Source of the DNA: Lachnobacterium bovis DSM 14045
GTDB lineage: Bacteria; Bacillota; Clostridia; Lachnospirales; Lachnospiraceae
Direction of reading: 5' to 3'
Length of the DNA stretch: 64,000 nt
NCBI RefSeq assembly: GCF_900107245.1
Contig: NZ_FNPG01000005.1
Span: 120,473 to 184,472, forward strand
A program made the position numbers and the translations under genes. Positions 46,935 to 55,475 of the stretch are shown here, in pieces (positions within the stretch are counted from its first letter, which is position 1; the number at the start of each line of letters is the position of its first letter). The notes below the pieces were generated by a model, which saw only the letters and a list, made by a program, of their open reading frames with translations, made no database searches and was not told where the DNA came from.

Positions 46935-48455
46935 TTAGTCTTCTTTTTTCTCTTTTATCTCTGTTTTGACGAATGACTCATTAAGACGTCCAAACATTTT
47001 AGTATAAGTAAACAATTTCTTTCTTGCCGAAATCGAGAAATCTTCCGGAATTGCGCGCCATTTCCAGTTTTCTCCTAAAGTTGACGGAGTATTTATACGT
47101 GCTTCTGCTCCTAGTCCGATAATATCTTGCATAGTTAATATGCATGTATCAGCTACAGATGACATTGCACCTCGTATCACACCCCAATTATATCCTTCTT
47201 TTTTGGTCAAATTCAAATATTTTGTTACAAAATCAAGTGTTTCTTTAGGCGCTTCTTCCAACCAGCCCATAATTGTATCATTATCATGAGTTCCAGTATA
47301 TACTACACACTCTCTAGGATAAAAATGTGGTAAATATTCATTACCATTCATATCATCAAAGGCAAACTGTAACACTTTCATACCTGGAAAACCTGATTCT
47401 TTTAATAAATCTTTTACAGATTGTGTTAGATATCCTAAATCTTCAACAATAATTGGCAATTCGCCTAATTCTTCCTTTAACTTATTAAACAAATCCATTC
47501 CTGGTCCTTTTTTCCATTTACCATTTTTTGCCGTATCGTCTTCTGCAGGAATCGCATAATATGAATCAAAGCCTCTAAAATGATCGATTCTTATTATATT
47601 ATACATATCAGCCATGGCTTTAATTCTTCTAACCCACCATGAATAATTATTCTCTTTCATAACATCCCATCTAAACAACGGATTTCCCCAAAGCTGACCA
47701 TCCTCTGAAAATGCATCCGGCGGACAACCAGCAACTTCTATCATCTCTAAGTTTTCATCAAGATAAAATTCACTTGGATTAGACCATACATCAGCACTAT
47801 CTGCTGATACATATATTGGAATATCTCCAATTATTTTGATATTATTTTTATTTGCATATTTTTTTAAATCTTTCCACTGTTTTTTGAATAAAAATTGAAT
47901 CATTTTATAGAATTCAATATCAGCTGAAAACTTTGTTTTTGCTTCATCTAAAGCATCTTTATCTCTAAATTTATAGGCCTTTTCCCATTCAAACCACGCT
48001 TGACCTTCATGGGCATCTTTTAAAGCCATAAACAACGCATAATCATCAAGCCAACTTTTTTCTTTTTCACAAAAATTAATAAAATTTTGGGGTTTATTCT
48101 TACAAAATCTTGAGTATGCATTTCGTAAAATTGAATAGCGATTATCATATATTACACCATAATCAACGTATCTATCATTATCTCCCCATTCCAAATTATT
48201 AAGTTCCTTCTCTATGATTAATCCATCCTTTAACAAATAATCTAAATCAATAAAATATGGATTACCCGCAAAACTTGAAAATGATTGATATGGTGAATCT
48301 CCATAACTTGTTGGACAAACCGGTAAAATCTGCCAGTATGTCTGTCCTGCTTTCTTTAAAAACTTTATAAATTTTTTTGCTTCATCTCCCATTGTTCCAA
48401 TTCCGTATGGCGAAGGTAACGATGAAATTGGCATTAATATTCCACTTGTCCTCAT
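46935..48455 (-). CDS. malQ: 4-alpha-glucanotransferase (amylomaltase)
   Basis: GH77 enzyme that moves maltosyl chains between glucans. SGILMPISSLPSPYGIG opens the barrel; catalytic Asp in IRIDHFRGF (near 292), Glu in IVEDLGYL (near 340) and Asp in TGTHDNDT (near 392) are intact. Length 506 is typical. It appears to be a single gene; no other glycogen gene is adjacent. The plus-strand ClC gene diverges from it. Confidence 0.96.
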   Translation of the reverse strand: MRTSGILMPISSLPSPYGIGTMGDEAKKFIKFLKKAGQTYWQILPVCPTSYGDSPYQSFSSFAGNPYFIDLDYLLKDGLIIEKELNNLEWGDNDRYVDYGVIYDNRYSILRNAYSRFCKNKPQNFINFCEKEKSWLDDYALFMALKDAHEGQAWFEWEKAYKFRDKDALDEAKTKFSADIEFYKMIQFLFKKQWKDLKKYANKNNIKIIGDIPIYVSADSADVWSNPSEFYLDENLEMIEVAGCPPDAFSEDGQLWGNPLFRWDVMKENNYSWWVRRIKAMADMYNIIRIDHFRGFDSYYAIPAEDDTAKNGKWKKGPGMDLFNKLKEELGELPIIVEDLGYLTQSVKDLLKESGFPGMKVLQFAFDDMNGNEYLPHFYPRECVVYTGTHDNDTIMGWLEEAPKETLDFVTKYLNLTKKEGYNWGVIRGAMSSVADTCILTMQDIIGLGAEARINTPSTLGENWKWRAIPEDFSISARKKLFTYTKMFGRLNESFVKTEIKEKKED

Positions 48456-48701
48456 ATTCCTTACATTTATCCTCTTTTCGTCTTTTTTCGTATATGTTAA
48501 TTATATTTGATTTTTCACATTTAATCAACTGTTATATGTAACAATTTTTTTACAAAATATTCAACAATATGATAATATATATGGTATACGATAAAAATGA
48601 TGGTTTTTTTGTTTTTATAACTATAAAAAAGAACTATTATTGGCTGTAAAACTCAACTAGACCTCTAATCGTAAATTATTATTCTTTATAAGGAGTGTAT
48701 T

Positions 48702-49958
48702 ATGTATCATATTGTTATTCCACCTCTAAATGATCATATGAAAGCATTCACTTCATCTTTGAAGTGGATTTTTTTAGCAATTATTGTTGGAGCCATTTCC
48801 GGCTCTTTTGGAACTTTTTTTTATTTTTCTTTAAATTATGTAACTACATTACGAATTAATAACCCTTGGCTGATTTACTTTTTACCAATAGCCGGTTTAT
48901 GTATTGTATTTTTATATCGAATCTCAAAAGATGAAAAAGATACTGGAACTAATCTAGTTCTATCTGCAATTCACTCTGATGAATATATCCCTTTTAGAAT
49001 GGCTCCATTAATATTTATTTCTACTACTCTAACTCACCTTTTTGGAGGTTCTGCAGGTCGTGAAGGAGCAGCTCTACAAATGGGGGGAAGCCTTGGCAAT
49101 TACCTTGGTCGACTTTTTAAATTGGACGACAAAGATAAAAAAATCATGATTATGAGCGGTATGAGCGGTGCATTTTGTGCACTATTTGGTACTCCAATGG
49201 CTGCTGCTATTTTTTCGATTGAAGTAGTAAGCGTAGGTGTTATGTACTATGCAGCATTAGTTCCTTGCGTTATCAGCTCTTTAACTGCTCATGCAATTGC
49301 ATTATACTTTGGTGCCAAATCACCTCTTTATAAAATAGCACTTCCGGTATATAACATACCAAATGTTCTTTCGACTAGTTGCATTGCAATATTAACTGCT
49401 CTTGTCAGTATTTTGTTTTGTATAATGTTGCATTATAGTGGTCACATTTTCAAAAAACAATTTGCTAATCCTTATTATAAAATATTGGTAGGTGGTTTAT
49501 CTGTTCTTATCCTAACAAAACTACTAGGAACCTATGACTATAACGGTGCTGGTATTGATGTTATTCACAATGCACTCGAAGGAAATGTACATTTTTATAC
49601 TTTCTTATTAAAAATAGTGTTTACTTGTTTAACATTATCTTGCGGATACAAAGGCGGAGAAATTGTTCCTTCTTTCTTTATAGGAGCAACTTTTGGAAGT
49701 GCATTCGGATCGCTTTTAGGATTAGATCCTTCTTTTGCTTCCGCAATAGGAATGGTTTCATGTTTTTGTGGTGTAACTAACTGCCCAATTTCCTCATTAC
49801 TGATTAGTTTTGAATTATTTGGTTATAATGGTATGCCATTTTTCCTTATTACAGCAGCATTTAGTTATTTGTTCTCAGGCTACTTTGGTTTATACACTAG
49901 CCAAAAAATTATTTATTCAAAATACAAAACAAACTATATAAATAAGACAACAATATAA
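48702..49958 (+). CDS. ClC-family anion channel/antiporter
   Basis: 418 residues with about ten hydrophobic segments and no CBS domains. GSAGREGAALQMGG holds the gating Glu region, and SGMSGAFCALFGTPMAAAIFSIE and GYKGGEIVPSFFIGA are conserved. The canonical GSGIP selectivity loop is replaced by DTGTNLVLSAI, and the protein is short, as in the fluoride-exporting CLC-F branch. No fluoride riboswitch was recognised upstream. AGGAG precedes the ATG. One of the few plus-strand genes. Confidence 0.9.
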   Translation: MYHIVIPPLNDHMKAFTSSLKWIFLAIIVGAISGSFGTFFYFSLNYVTTLRINNPWLIYFLPIAGLCIVFLYRISKDEKDTGTNLVLSAIHSDEYIPFRMAPLIFISTTLTHLFGGSAGREGAALQMGGSLGNYLGRLFKLDDKDKKIMIMSGMSGAFCALFGTPMAAAIFSIEVVSVGVMYYAALVPCVISSLTAHAIALYFGAKSPLYKIALPVYNIPNVLSTSCIAILTALVSILFCIMLHYSGHIFKKQFANPYYKILVGGLSVLILTKLLGTYDYNGAGIDVIHNALEGNVHFYTFLLKIVFTCLTLSCGYKGGEIVPSFFIGATFGSAFGSLLGLDPSFASAIGMVSCFCGVTNCPISSLLISFELFGYNGMPFFLITAAFSYLFSGYFGLYTSQKIIYSKYKTNYINKTTI

Positions 49959-50065
49959 CAAATAGTTTAATAAGAAAAACACGATAAAGATTACTATTTA
50001 AGCACTATAAACAAACTATATAACCATTGCATGAACACCATCTTAAACAAAAATGTAAAAAAATT

Positions 50066-50091
50066 GGGTGACAAATTTTAATTTGCCACCC
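50066..50091. terminator. Bidirectional terminator after the ClC gene
   Basis: GGGTGACAAAT (50066-50076) and ATTTGCCACCC (50081-50091) pair with one mismatch, with an A-run before and T-rich sequence after. It serves the converging ClC and 84-residue-protein genes. Confidence 0.75.
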
Positions 50092-50172
50092 TTCATTATT
50101 ATACATTTTGTTATTACTATACATCTGAGAATAATACATTGTTGCCCTTGAACCTCCTGCCATCATTCTAAT

Positions 50173-50427
50173 CTAAAAGAATTCTGCATCATTTCTAAGC
50201 TTTGATGCCATAATCTCAACTAATACTACCAAAGCATCAACATTATCTTCTTCTATGACTCCGCCCATATCAACGTAACACTTACTAGCCGCTTGTCCGT
50301 ACGAAAAATCGTATGCATATAGATTATCATAAATGTTTTCTACAACATCATTTTTTAATGCAAAGAATCTACTTTGCTTCTTTTCAGTTTTTGTTCCTGT
50401 AAATAAATCAAATAATTTGTTTTTCAT
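50173..50427 (-). CDS. Small unknown protein, paralogue of the next gene, candidate immunity protein
   Basis: 84 residues, not recognised. The second half (ENIYDNL...CYVDMGG...EIMASKLRNDAE) aligns with the N-terminal third of the 271-residue protein upstream (DDMYRDV...CWVSLCG...EIFAVTIANDAE), sharing the spacing of Tyr, Cys, Gly and the NDAE end. Its ribosome site is weak. As a neighbour of an orphan deaminase toxin tip it may be an immunity protein or a remnant copy of one. Confidence 0.6.
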   Translation of the reverse strand: MKNKLFDLFTGTKTEKKQSRFFALKNDVVENIYDNLYAYDFSYGQAASKCYVDMGGVIEEDNVDALVVLVEIMASKLRNDAEFF

Positions 50428-50506
50428 TAGTCTTTATCGCTTTCTAATTAACTCTAAAGTATCTTCGGGAATACTTTACTTTTTATTCTGGTAATTCATA
50501 TTTTAT

Positions 50507-51322
50507 TTAATCACCCTCATTTTTAGAAAGACTTCTAATGTCAAGCATTGAATCTTCTAAAAACTCTAATCTGTCTCCATCTAAAATGTTTTTTACATCC
50601 AGTGAATCATATATCTTTACTGCTTTTCTCTGAAAATGTACCATTTTTTTTGTTAAAATTATTGATTTACCATTTCTCCATACTAAAATATCTGTTAATG
50701 CAGCTACTGTAATAACTGTTTTTATCGAATCTTCCTCAAAATATTTCTTAAACTTTTCGAAACATCTATCAAATGCTTCTTGTCTAGTTAACTTATCTTT
50801 AAAAATTCCTCTATAATAATAGGCATAAATTAAATAAGTTAACTCAAAAGAATTATCTTCTGTAATATTTTCTAATCTATGGTTTGGATCTTCTCCTAGT
50901 AAAACTTTTTCTACATAGAATTTAGGGATTTCTTCAAAAAAATCACTTGCTCTACGTGGAAATCCTTCTTTTATCACGTCCTTACTTTTTTCATAAAAAT
51001 ACTCTATTATTTTCATATCTTCCTTTAAATATTCATACTCTGATGATATTAAAAGATTTTTCACATTTAAAGTATTATACAATTTTAGAAGTTTCTCTAT
51101 ATCTTTTACATCATCTGCATGCACTTCAGCATCATTTGCTATTGTAACCGCAAAAATTTCAGATACTATCATTATTGATAAAATTGTATCACTATTTATG
51201 TAACCGCAAAGTGATACCCAACATTCTGTAAGTGATTCCACAAATGTATCGTCTGAATTTAGAACATCTCTATACATATCATCTATAACAAAATATTTAA
51301 ATTCAAAAGGCTTTTCTTCCAT
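50507..51322 (-). CDS. Unknown acidic protein, candidate immunity protein for a deaminase toxin
   Basis: 271 residues, helical, acidic and soluble with no signal peptide. The N-terminal 75 residues are homologous to the 84-residue protein downstream. It begins behind AGGAGG and lies 57 bases after the end of a deaminase toxin tip, the position usual for immunity genes of polymorphic toxins. Function is inferred from this position; I recognise no named family. Confidence 0.6.
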   Translation of the reverse strand: MEEKPFEFKYFVIDDMYRDVLNSDDTFVESLTECWVSLCGYINSDTILSIMIVSEIFAVTIANDAEVHADDVKDIEKLLKLYNTLNVKNLLISSEYEYLKEDMKIIEYFYEKSKDVIKEGFPRRASDFFEEIPKFYVEKVLLGEDPNHRLENITEDNSFELTYLIYAYYYRGIFKDKLTRQEAFDRCFEKFKKYFEEDSIKTVITVAALTDILVWRNGKSIILTKKMVHFQRKAVKIYDSLDVKNILDGDRLEFLEDSMLDIRSLSKNEGD

Positions 51323-51379
51323 CTATTTTCCTCCTGCCGATTTATATATTACTTCAACTTTTATTTTCGGATACCGTGC

Positions 51380-51611
51380 CTAAAATTGTTTTATAACATG
51401 CTGACAACTTGGACAACTCTTCAAATCTGAATACATCTTTATGTGTCCCGATACCTCTGGATTGTCTCCGATTCTCGTTGCTATTTCATTTAATATTTTA
51501 TATTCTGTATCATTATATCTATAATAAGCCCCTCCTCCATCAACAACGTTTTCATTATTTACCTTCAATACTTCAAATACTCCTTCTTTGCTAGGCTCAA
51601 CTATTTTTCCT
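51380..51611 (-). pseudogene. Orphan C-terminal tip of a polymorphic toxin: nucleic-acid/nucleotide deaminase
   Basis: The frame is open for 77 codons with no ATG and is bounded by a TAA upstream. It has the deaminase pattern: GGGAYYRYNDTEYKIL (helix with the catalytic Glu), GHIKMYSD and SCPSCQHVIKQF (zinc CxxC). The family normally continues a few residues past QF, so the end may be trimmed too. The toxin core and trafficking domains are missing: this is a displaced tip without start signals. A TTG at 51568 could give 62 residues but has no ribosome site. Confidence 0.72.
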
Positions 51612-51708
51612 AGTTATTATTCCATCACTCTTACAGTTTACAAGATTTCTCATTGCAACAAACTAATTTTGTATCACTTTTTGAATTTCGTCAAGACAAG
51701 TAAGAAAA

Positions 51709-51783
51709 ACCACAAAGACATTTCAATTTCATACGCATATAAAAGTATATCTTTTAACTGTATGAAAAATAATCTTTGTGGCT
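51709..51783 (-). terminator. Long-stem terminator after the unknown tail fragment
   Basis: ACCACAAAGA (51709-51718) and TCTTTGTGGC (51773-51782) form the base; CATACG and TATG add inner pairs. A T-run follows on the minus strand. It shows that the fragment upstream was once the end of a real transcript. Confidence 0.65.
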
Positions 51784-51840
51784 ACATTTATTTCTTTGCT
51801 ATATTCTATTGTTACTTATAATTATTATGACAACATAATA

Positions 51841-51955
51841 TCAAAAACCATATGCTTCTCTTATCTCTTTAAGCTTCTGCTCTACGATTTCCTTATGTTC
51901 TGGATAACGACGTTCTACGTAAAACTCGCATGCTAGAACAAGATATTTGTAGAGA
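51841..51955 (-). pseudogene. C-terminal fragment of an unrecognised protein
   Basis: In the frame ending at the TGA (51841-51843) the translation includes LACEFYVERRYPEHKEIVEQ and ends KEIREAYGF. It has the charge pattern of a real protein and a terminator right after it, but no start. It joins directly to the LytTR fragment in another frame at about 51955. Identity unknown. Confidence 0.45.
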
Positions 51956-52192
51956 TGTATGTATCAAAATATAGTTTCCAGCAGATTCCATAAATACTAT
52001 ATTTTTTAATTCTAAAAAATACTCTACATTATCCTGAAATGCTGAGATGCGAAGACTCCCTGATGACTTATTAACTAGACTACTTTGTAACTCTAGTATT
52101 TCATCACACAATTCCTTACAATGTATTGTTATATAGTTTTGCTCTAAAGTATCATCAACATCAATATTAATTTTCACATTCTCTTCCCTCAA
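51956..52192 (-). pseudogene. LytTR-family regulator, N-terminal fragment
   Basis: KINIDVDDTLEQNYITIHC begins a typical short LytTR regulator, and NIVFMESAGNYILIHT is the start of its LytTR DNA-binding domain. After IHT the frame runs into foreign sequence and stops, so the second half of the domain is lost. The true start may be the GTG at 52177 (behind GAGGGAAG) or the ATG at 52192. Confidence 0.6.
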
Positions 52193-52618
52193 TGATGAAG
52201 GGAAAGAAAAAACTTTGGATTATATTGGATTGTTGCATGACAGTGGCAAATATGAGAAACAGACTGCAAAAATTATTCCATTTTGCAGATATATTGATGT
52301 GTATGATAATGTAGTATCTGCCGGAACCGAAAACTTCCTTGTTGACGGACCGAAAGAAACGATTCAGCTTACGAAGGATATCATACCTGAATCAGCAAGC
52401 TTCGGTGTAAAAATCTGTGGTGACAGTATGGAACCGGAATTTGAAGATGGACAGATTGCCTGGGTTTTGAAACAGGATATTCTTGAAAACGGAGAAATCG
52501 GTATCTTCTATCTTAACGGAGATGCCTATATTAAAAAATTGCAGGAGGATAAGGATGGCGTATTTCTTATTTCCCTCAACGAGAAATACCCTCCTATTCC
52601 TGTTAACGAAATTTTTTC
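52182..52618 (+). pseudogene. LexA/CI-like repressor, S24 peptidase domain fragment
   Basis: LNDEGKEKTLDYIGLL is the linker that follows the XRE helix-turn-helix in this type of phage or element repressor; the HTH itself is missing. The S24 domain has the Ser nucleophile in CGDSMEPEFEDG and the Lys in GDAYIKKLQ. The frame is cut at PVNEIFS by the left end of an IS3-family element. Both ends are therefore lost, by rearrangement on the left and insertion on the right. Base use is less AT-rich than neighbours, which suggests transfer. Confidence 0.72.
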
Positions 52619-52658
52619 GGGTAGTTGTCACCCTACCCTTTTTTCCTTTCGTTTATTC

Positions 52659-53513
52659 TCAGGAGGCTTTCGCCTCCTTTTTATCTTCTATTACCTGTCT
52701 TGGATTCAACCACTCAATCTCTGAATATTCCCAATTTCTGATATCTCCACTCCAGCTTTCTGGATGTGCTTGCTTTGCCGCTTCATAGACTTCAGTTCTT
52801 TTTCTAAGGATCTCTTTATCTAATCCTTCATGACGCTCTGATGGTGTCACAAATTGAATACCACTATGACGGTGTTCAGTGTTGTACCACTTCACAAAGC
52901 TCTTTACCCAAAGACGAGCTTCTATGATGTCATTGAATCCCTGTGGCTGATAATTAGGCATATATTTCAATGTTTTAAATAGGCTTTCTGCATAAGGGTT
53001 ATCATTGCTTGCTCTAGGTCTACTTCTTAAAGGTGTAACACCAAGCGCATAAAGCGTTTCCAGCATTGTTGCCCCTTTCATTGGACTACCATTATCTGAA
53101 TGGAGTACTAATGGCTGTTTATTCAAGAAAACCTTTTCATTCCTGTATATGCGCGAAATTAATTTCCCAGCCAAATCTGCTGATTCACAATCGTAAACTT
53201 CCCAACCAACAATCTTTCTACTAAATAAATCTGAAAACAAATATAAATAATAATACTTTCCTTTAATTGGTCCATTTAGATATGTAATATCCCACATCCA
53301 AACCTGATTCGGTCCAGTTGCTTTATGTGTTGATACTACACGTTTTGTCTTAGTATGATCACGCCCTCTATGCAACAGCTCATTTGCTTCTTTTAACACC
53401 TTATAAAAGCTACTTTCGCTAGCGATATATATCCCTCTATCCGCTAGTATTGGAACAACCTCACATGGTGTTTTAGAAGCGAATTCTTCTGAATTCATCG
53501 TGTCCAATATCAA
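52659..53513 (-). CDS. IS3-family transposase OrfB (DDE integrase core)
   Basis: The rve integrase core carries the DDE triad: WDITYL, HSDNGS and NPYAESLFKTLKY. The N-terminal HTH_21 part begins at about MNSEEF. Frame upstream of the given TTG (KPDERQL) stays open to a TAG, so translation probably begins by coupling or by frameshift from orfA. Intact, so the element may be active. Confidence 0.9.
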   Translation of the reverse strand: MILDTMNSEEFASKTPCEVVPILADRGIYIASESSFYKVLKEANELLHRGRDHTKTKRVVSTHKATGPNQVWMWDITYLNGPIKGKYYYLYLFSDLFSRKIVGWEVYDCESADLAGKLISRIYRNEKVFLNKQPLVLHSDNGSPMKGATMLETLYALGVTPLRSRPRASNDNPYAESLFKTLKYMPNYQPQGFNDIIEARLWVKSFVKWYNTEHRHSGIQFVTPSERHEGLDKEILRKRTEVYEAAKQAHPESWSGDIRNWEYSEIEWLNPRQVIEDKKEAKAS

Positions 53514-53520
53514 CTGTCTT

Positions 53521-53976
53521 TCATCCGGTTTCAGCTAGAGCTTTTTCTTTTCTAGCAAGTTCTTTTTCTAAACGCTCATTTTTCTTACGTTCTTCTCGAA
53601 GTTCCTTGCTTGATTTTGAATTAGCTTCTTTTGTAGAATCATTTGCATTTATACAGGCATCTCGCCATTCTTTGACTTGTTCTGGATAGATACCTTTTTC
53701 TCTGCAATACTCAGAGAATTCTATTTCTGATAAATTTGCTGTCTCTAAAACAAATGTAAACTTATCCTGGCTACTCCATTTATCAGCATTCTTATATTTT
53801 GTTGTAGCTGATAATCCTCGCTTGTTCTTGGCTTCATCTCGCCATTTGTACAAGGTGTTAATTCCTACACCTGTCTCTTTTTGGATGTCCACAACGACTA
53901 CATCTTCTTCCAGAAGTCTAGCCACTATAGCTTCCTTCATCTCTTTTGGATACCTGTTATAGCTCATACTCATCAC
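53521..53976 (-). CDS. IS3-family transposase OrfA (HTH)
   Basis: 151 residues with two helix-turn-helix segments (KEMKEAIVARLLEEDV and INTLYKWRDEAK, then SEYCREKGIYPEQVKEWRD) and a C-terminal leucine-zipper-like coiled coil (about 118-150). OrfA binds the IS ends and may fuse to OrfB by -1 frameshift; A-rich codons near its end (GAAAAAGC) are possible slip sites. Confidence 0.88.
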   Translation of the reverse strand: MMSMSYNRYPKEMKEAIVARLLEEDVVVVDIQKETGVGINTLYKWRDEAKNKRGLSATTKYKNADKWSSQDKFTFVLETANLSEIEFSEYCREKGIYPEQVKEWRDACINANDSTKEANSKSSKELREERKKNERLEKELARKEKALAETG

Positions 53977-54072
53977 CTGTCCCTTTTATAACTACCATAC
54001 CAAAATGGGAGGTGGGTGACAACTACCCTACGTCAGAGGGCATATAAATTCTTCATTCACTACGTGATTATA

Positions 54073-55020
54073 TTATCCTCTTTTCCCACCTATGCCATTA
54101 CCTGCTTCATATAATTTATCTTTATCTTTAGAATGACTCAAATAAGCATGGCTATGATCATCATATATAGATAACCAATAGTATGTGTATGTTCCGTCTT
54201 TATCTTTCTTTTTGAAAATGATATTTTCTTCTGAAAAACCATAATAATCCAAATCAGAAACGATATCTCCCTCTGAATTCCATACAACCCAACTGCTTCC
54301 TTTAGGTGCATACTCAGATTTTTCACTTGCTCTTGCAATACCAATATATTTTGCGCTATTGCTATCGTCTACCCATTTACCTTTAAATAATTCAAAAACC
54401 TGATCTAATGTAGGATTACCTTTATTTAGTTCATTTTGAACTTCAGGGGAAACCACAAAAGACTCACCATTTAAATCTGCAAGTTTCTTCGCAAGCTCAT
54501 AAATTCTTTTTCTTGTGATCATTTCCGCTCTTGGATAAGTTATAAGTGGCTGCATAGAACCTCCCTCAAACGTAATTCCAGCCGCAAATGTATCTCTATC
54601 TTTTTGAGCTATCCATTTTCTTTGTTCATCTAAAAGTTTTTTCTTAGTACTTGCGCTTAATTTCGGATAAAGTCTCTTCCATATACTATTGATTTCATCT
54701 TCCCAAAGATAATATCTTTTACGTGCAACATCATTCATTTCACCTTGTTTCATATAACTAGTATCTACATTATCGTATTCTTTACTCTTTGTTTCTAGTT
54801 TTTCAAGTTCCGCCTGAAGACTACTTTCTTTTTTTACGGTACTCTTTTTGATGCTAGCTTCTTTTGAAGTACTTTTTTCACCAGTACAAGCTTCTGTAGT
54901 TTTTTCACTTTTAGCTGTATTTTTTGAAGTTATACTTTTAACTTCCTTTGAATTTTGACTACCACAAGCACTAAGTGAAATACACAACGCTAGGCACGCT
55001 AATAAATATTTCTTCTTCAT
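54073..55020 (-). CDS. Lipoprotein with LprI-type (DUF1311) domain
   Basis: 315 residues: signal with LSAC lipobox (Cys 19), a Lys/Ser/Thr-rich linker (about 22-75), then an LprI domain (about 80-165: WEDEINSIWKRLY, EQRKWIAQKDRD, GGSMQPLI) and a beta-rich C-terminal domain (about 205-310). LprI in mycobacteria inhibits lysozyme; this relative may do the same or act on a toxin at the cell surface, but only the domain is seen. GGAGGAG precedes the ATG. Confidence 0.82.
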   Translation of the reverse strand: MKKKYLLACLALCISLSACGSQNSKEVKSITSKNTAKSEKTTEACTGEKSTSKEASIKKSTVKKESSLQAELEKLETKSKEYDNVDTSYMKQGEMNDVARKRYYLWEDEINSIWKRLYPKLSASTKKKLLDEQRKWIAQKDRDTFAAGITFEGGSMQPLITYPRAEMITRKRIYELAKKLADLNGESFVVSPEVQNELNKGNPTLDQVFELFKGKWVDDSNSAKYIGIARASEKSEYAPKGSSWVVWNSEGDIVSDLDYYGFSEENIIFKKKDKDGTYTYYWLSIYDDHSHAYLSHSKDKDKLYEAGNGIGGKRG

Positions 55021-55040
55021 AAATGCTCCTCCAGTTTTTA

Positions 55041-55418
55041 CTATGAAATAATCAAATCAACATATACCTGTTCTCCATGTTTAACTTCTTGATTATATAC
55101 ATTTTTTCCGATAATTTCACGTAAATTTTTAATATCTTCTAATTCAGTAGATGCGAATTCTAAATAACATACAACTGATTCTTCAACGTTAAGCTCATCG
55201 TAATAATCAGATATAAAACAATTATATTCTTCTAAAATATCTTCTAATGGAAATTGTGATATTTCACTTGCGTTCAATCCTTCTTCATGTTTAGGTTCTT
55301 GAATGAAACTCAAAGAAGTCACATAATGTGAACCATTACGATATATACCCTCTTCAACCTTTGAATACTCACTATTATTTACATACTTTGTAGAATCATA
55401 GCTTTTTATTTCCCTCAT
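55041..55418 (-). CDS. Unknown acidic protein
   Basis: 125 residues from the ATG at 55418, eight bases after GAGAGG; a longer frame to 55466 lacks a site. Acidic, soluble, alpha/beta mix, with no signal or named motif. It lies between the ABC-F gene (58 bases) and the LprI lipoprotein (20 bases), so co-transcription is likely. Could be another immunity-type protein, but nothing in the sequence decides this. Confidence 0.55.
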   Translation of the reverse strand: MREIKSYDSTKYVNNSEYSKVEEGIYRNGSHYVTSLSFIQEPKHEEGLNASEISQFPLEDILEEYNCFISDYYDELNVEESVVCYLEFASTELEDIKNLREIIGKNVYNQEVKHGEQVYVDLIIS

Positions 55419-55475
55419 ACGCATTTCCTCTCTTATTATTATTTTTCTTAACGCTAAATTTAACACCTACTTAGA

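Larger units (their letters stand above)
52619..54028 (-). mobile_element. IS3-family insertion sequence, complete
   Basis: Perfect 15-bp terminal inverted repeats (GGGTAGTTGTCACCC at 52619-52633, its complement at 54014-54028) flank orfA and orfB transposase genes on the minus strand. The total of 1410 bp is normal for the family. No direct target repeat is visible: flanks read TTTTTTC on the left and TACGTCA on the right, which suggests a deletion or recombination after insertion. Confidence 0.9.

Noticed and set aside
48456..48701. Fluoride riboswitch before the ClC gene
   Set aside because: The conserved core was not found in the 245-base gap.
51588..51821. 77-residue plus-strand ORF
   Set aside because: Composed of a terminator stem and AT-rich spacer; no ribosome site.
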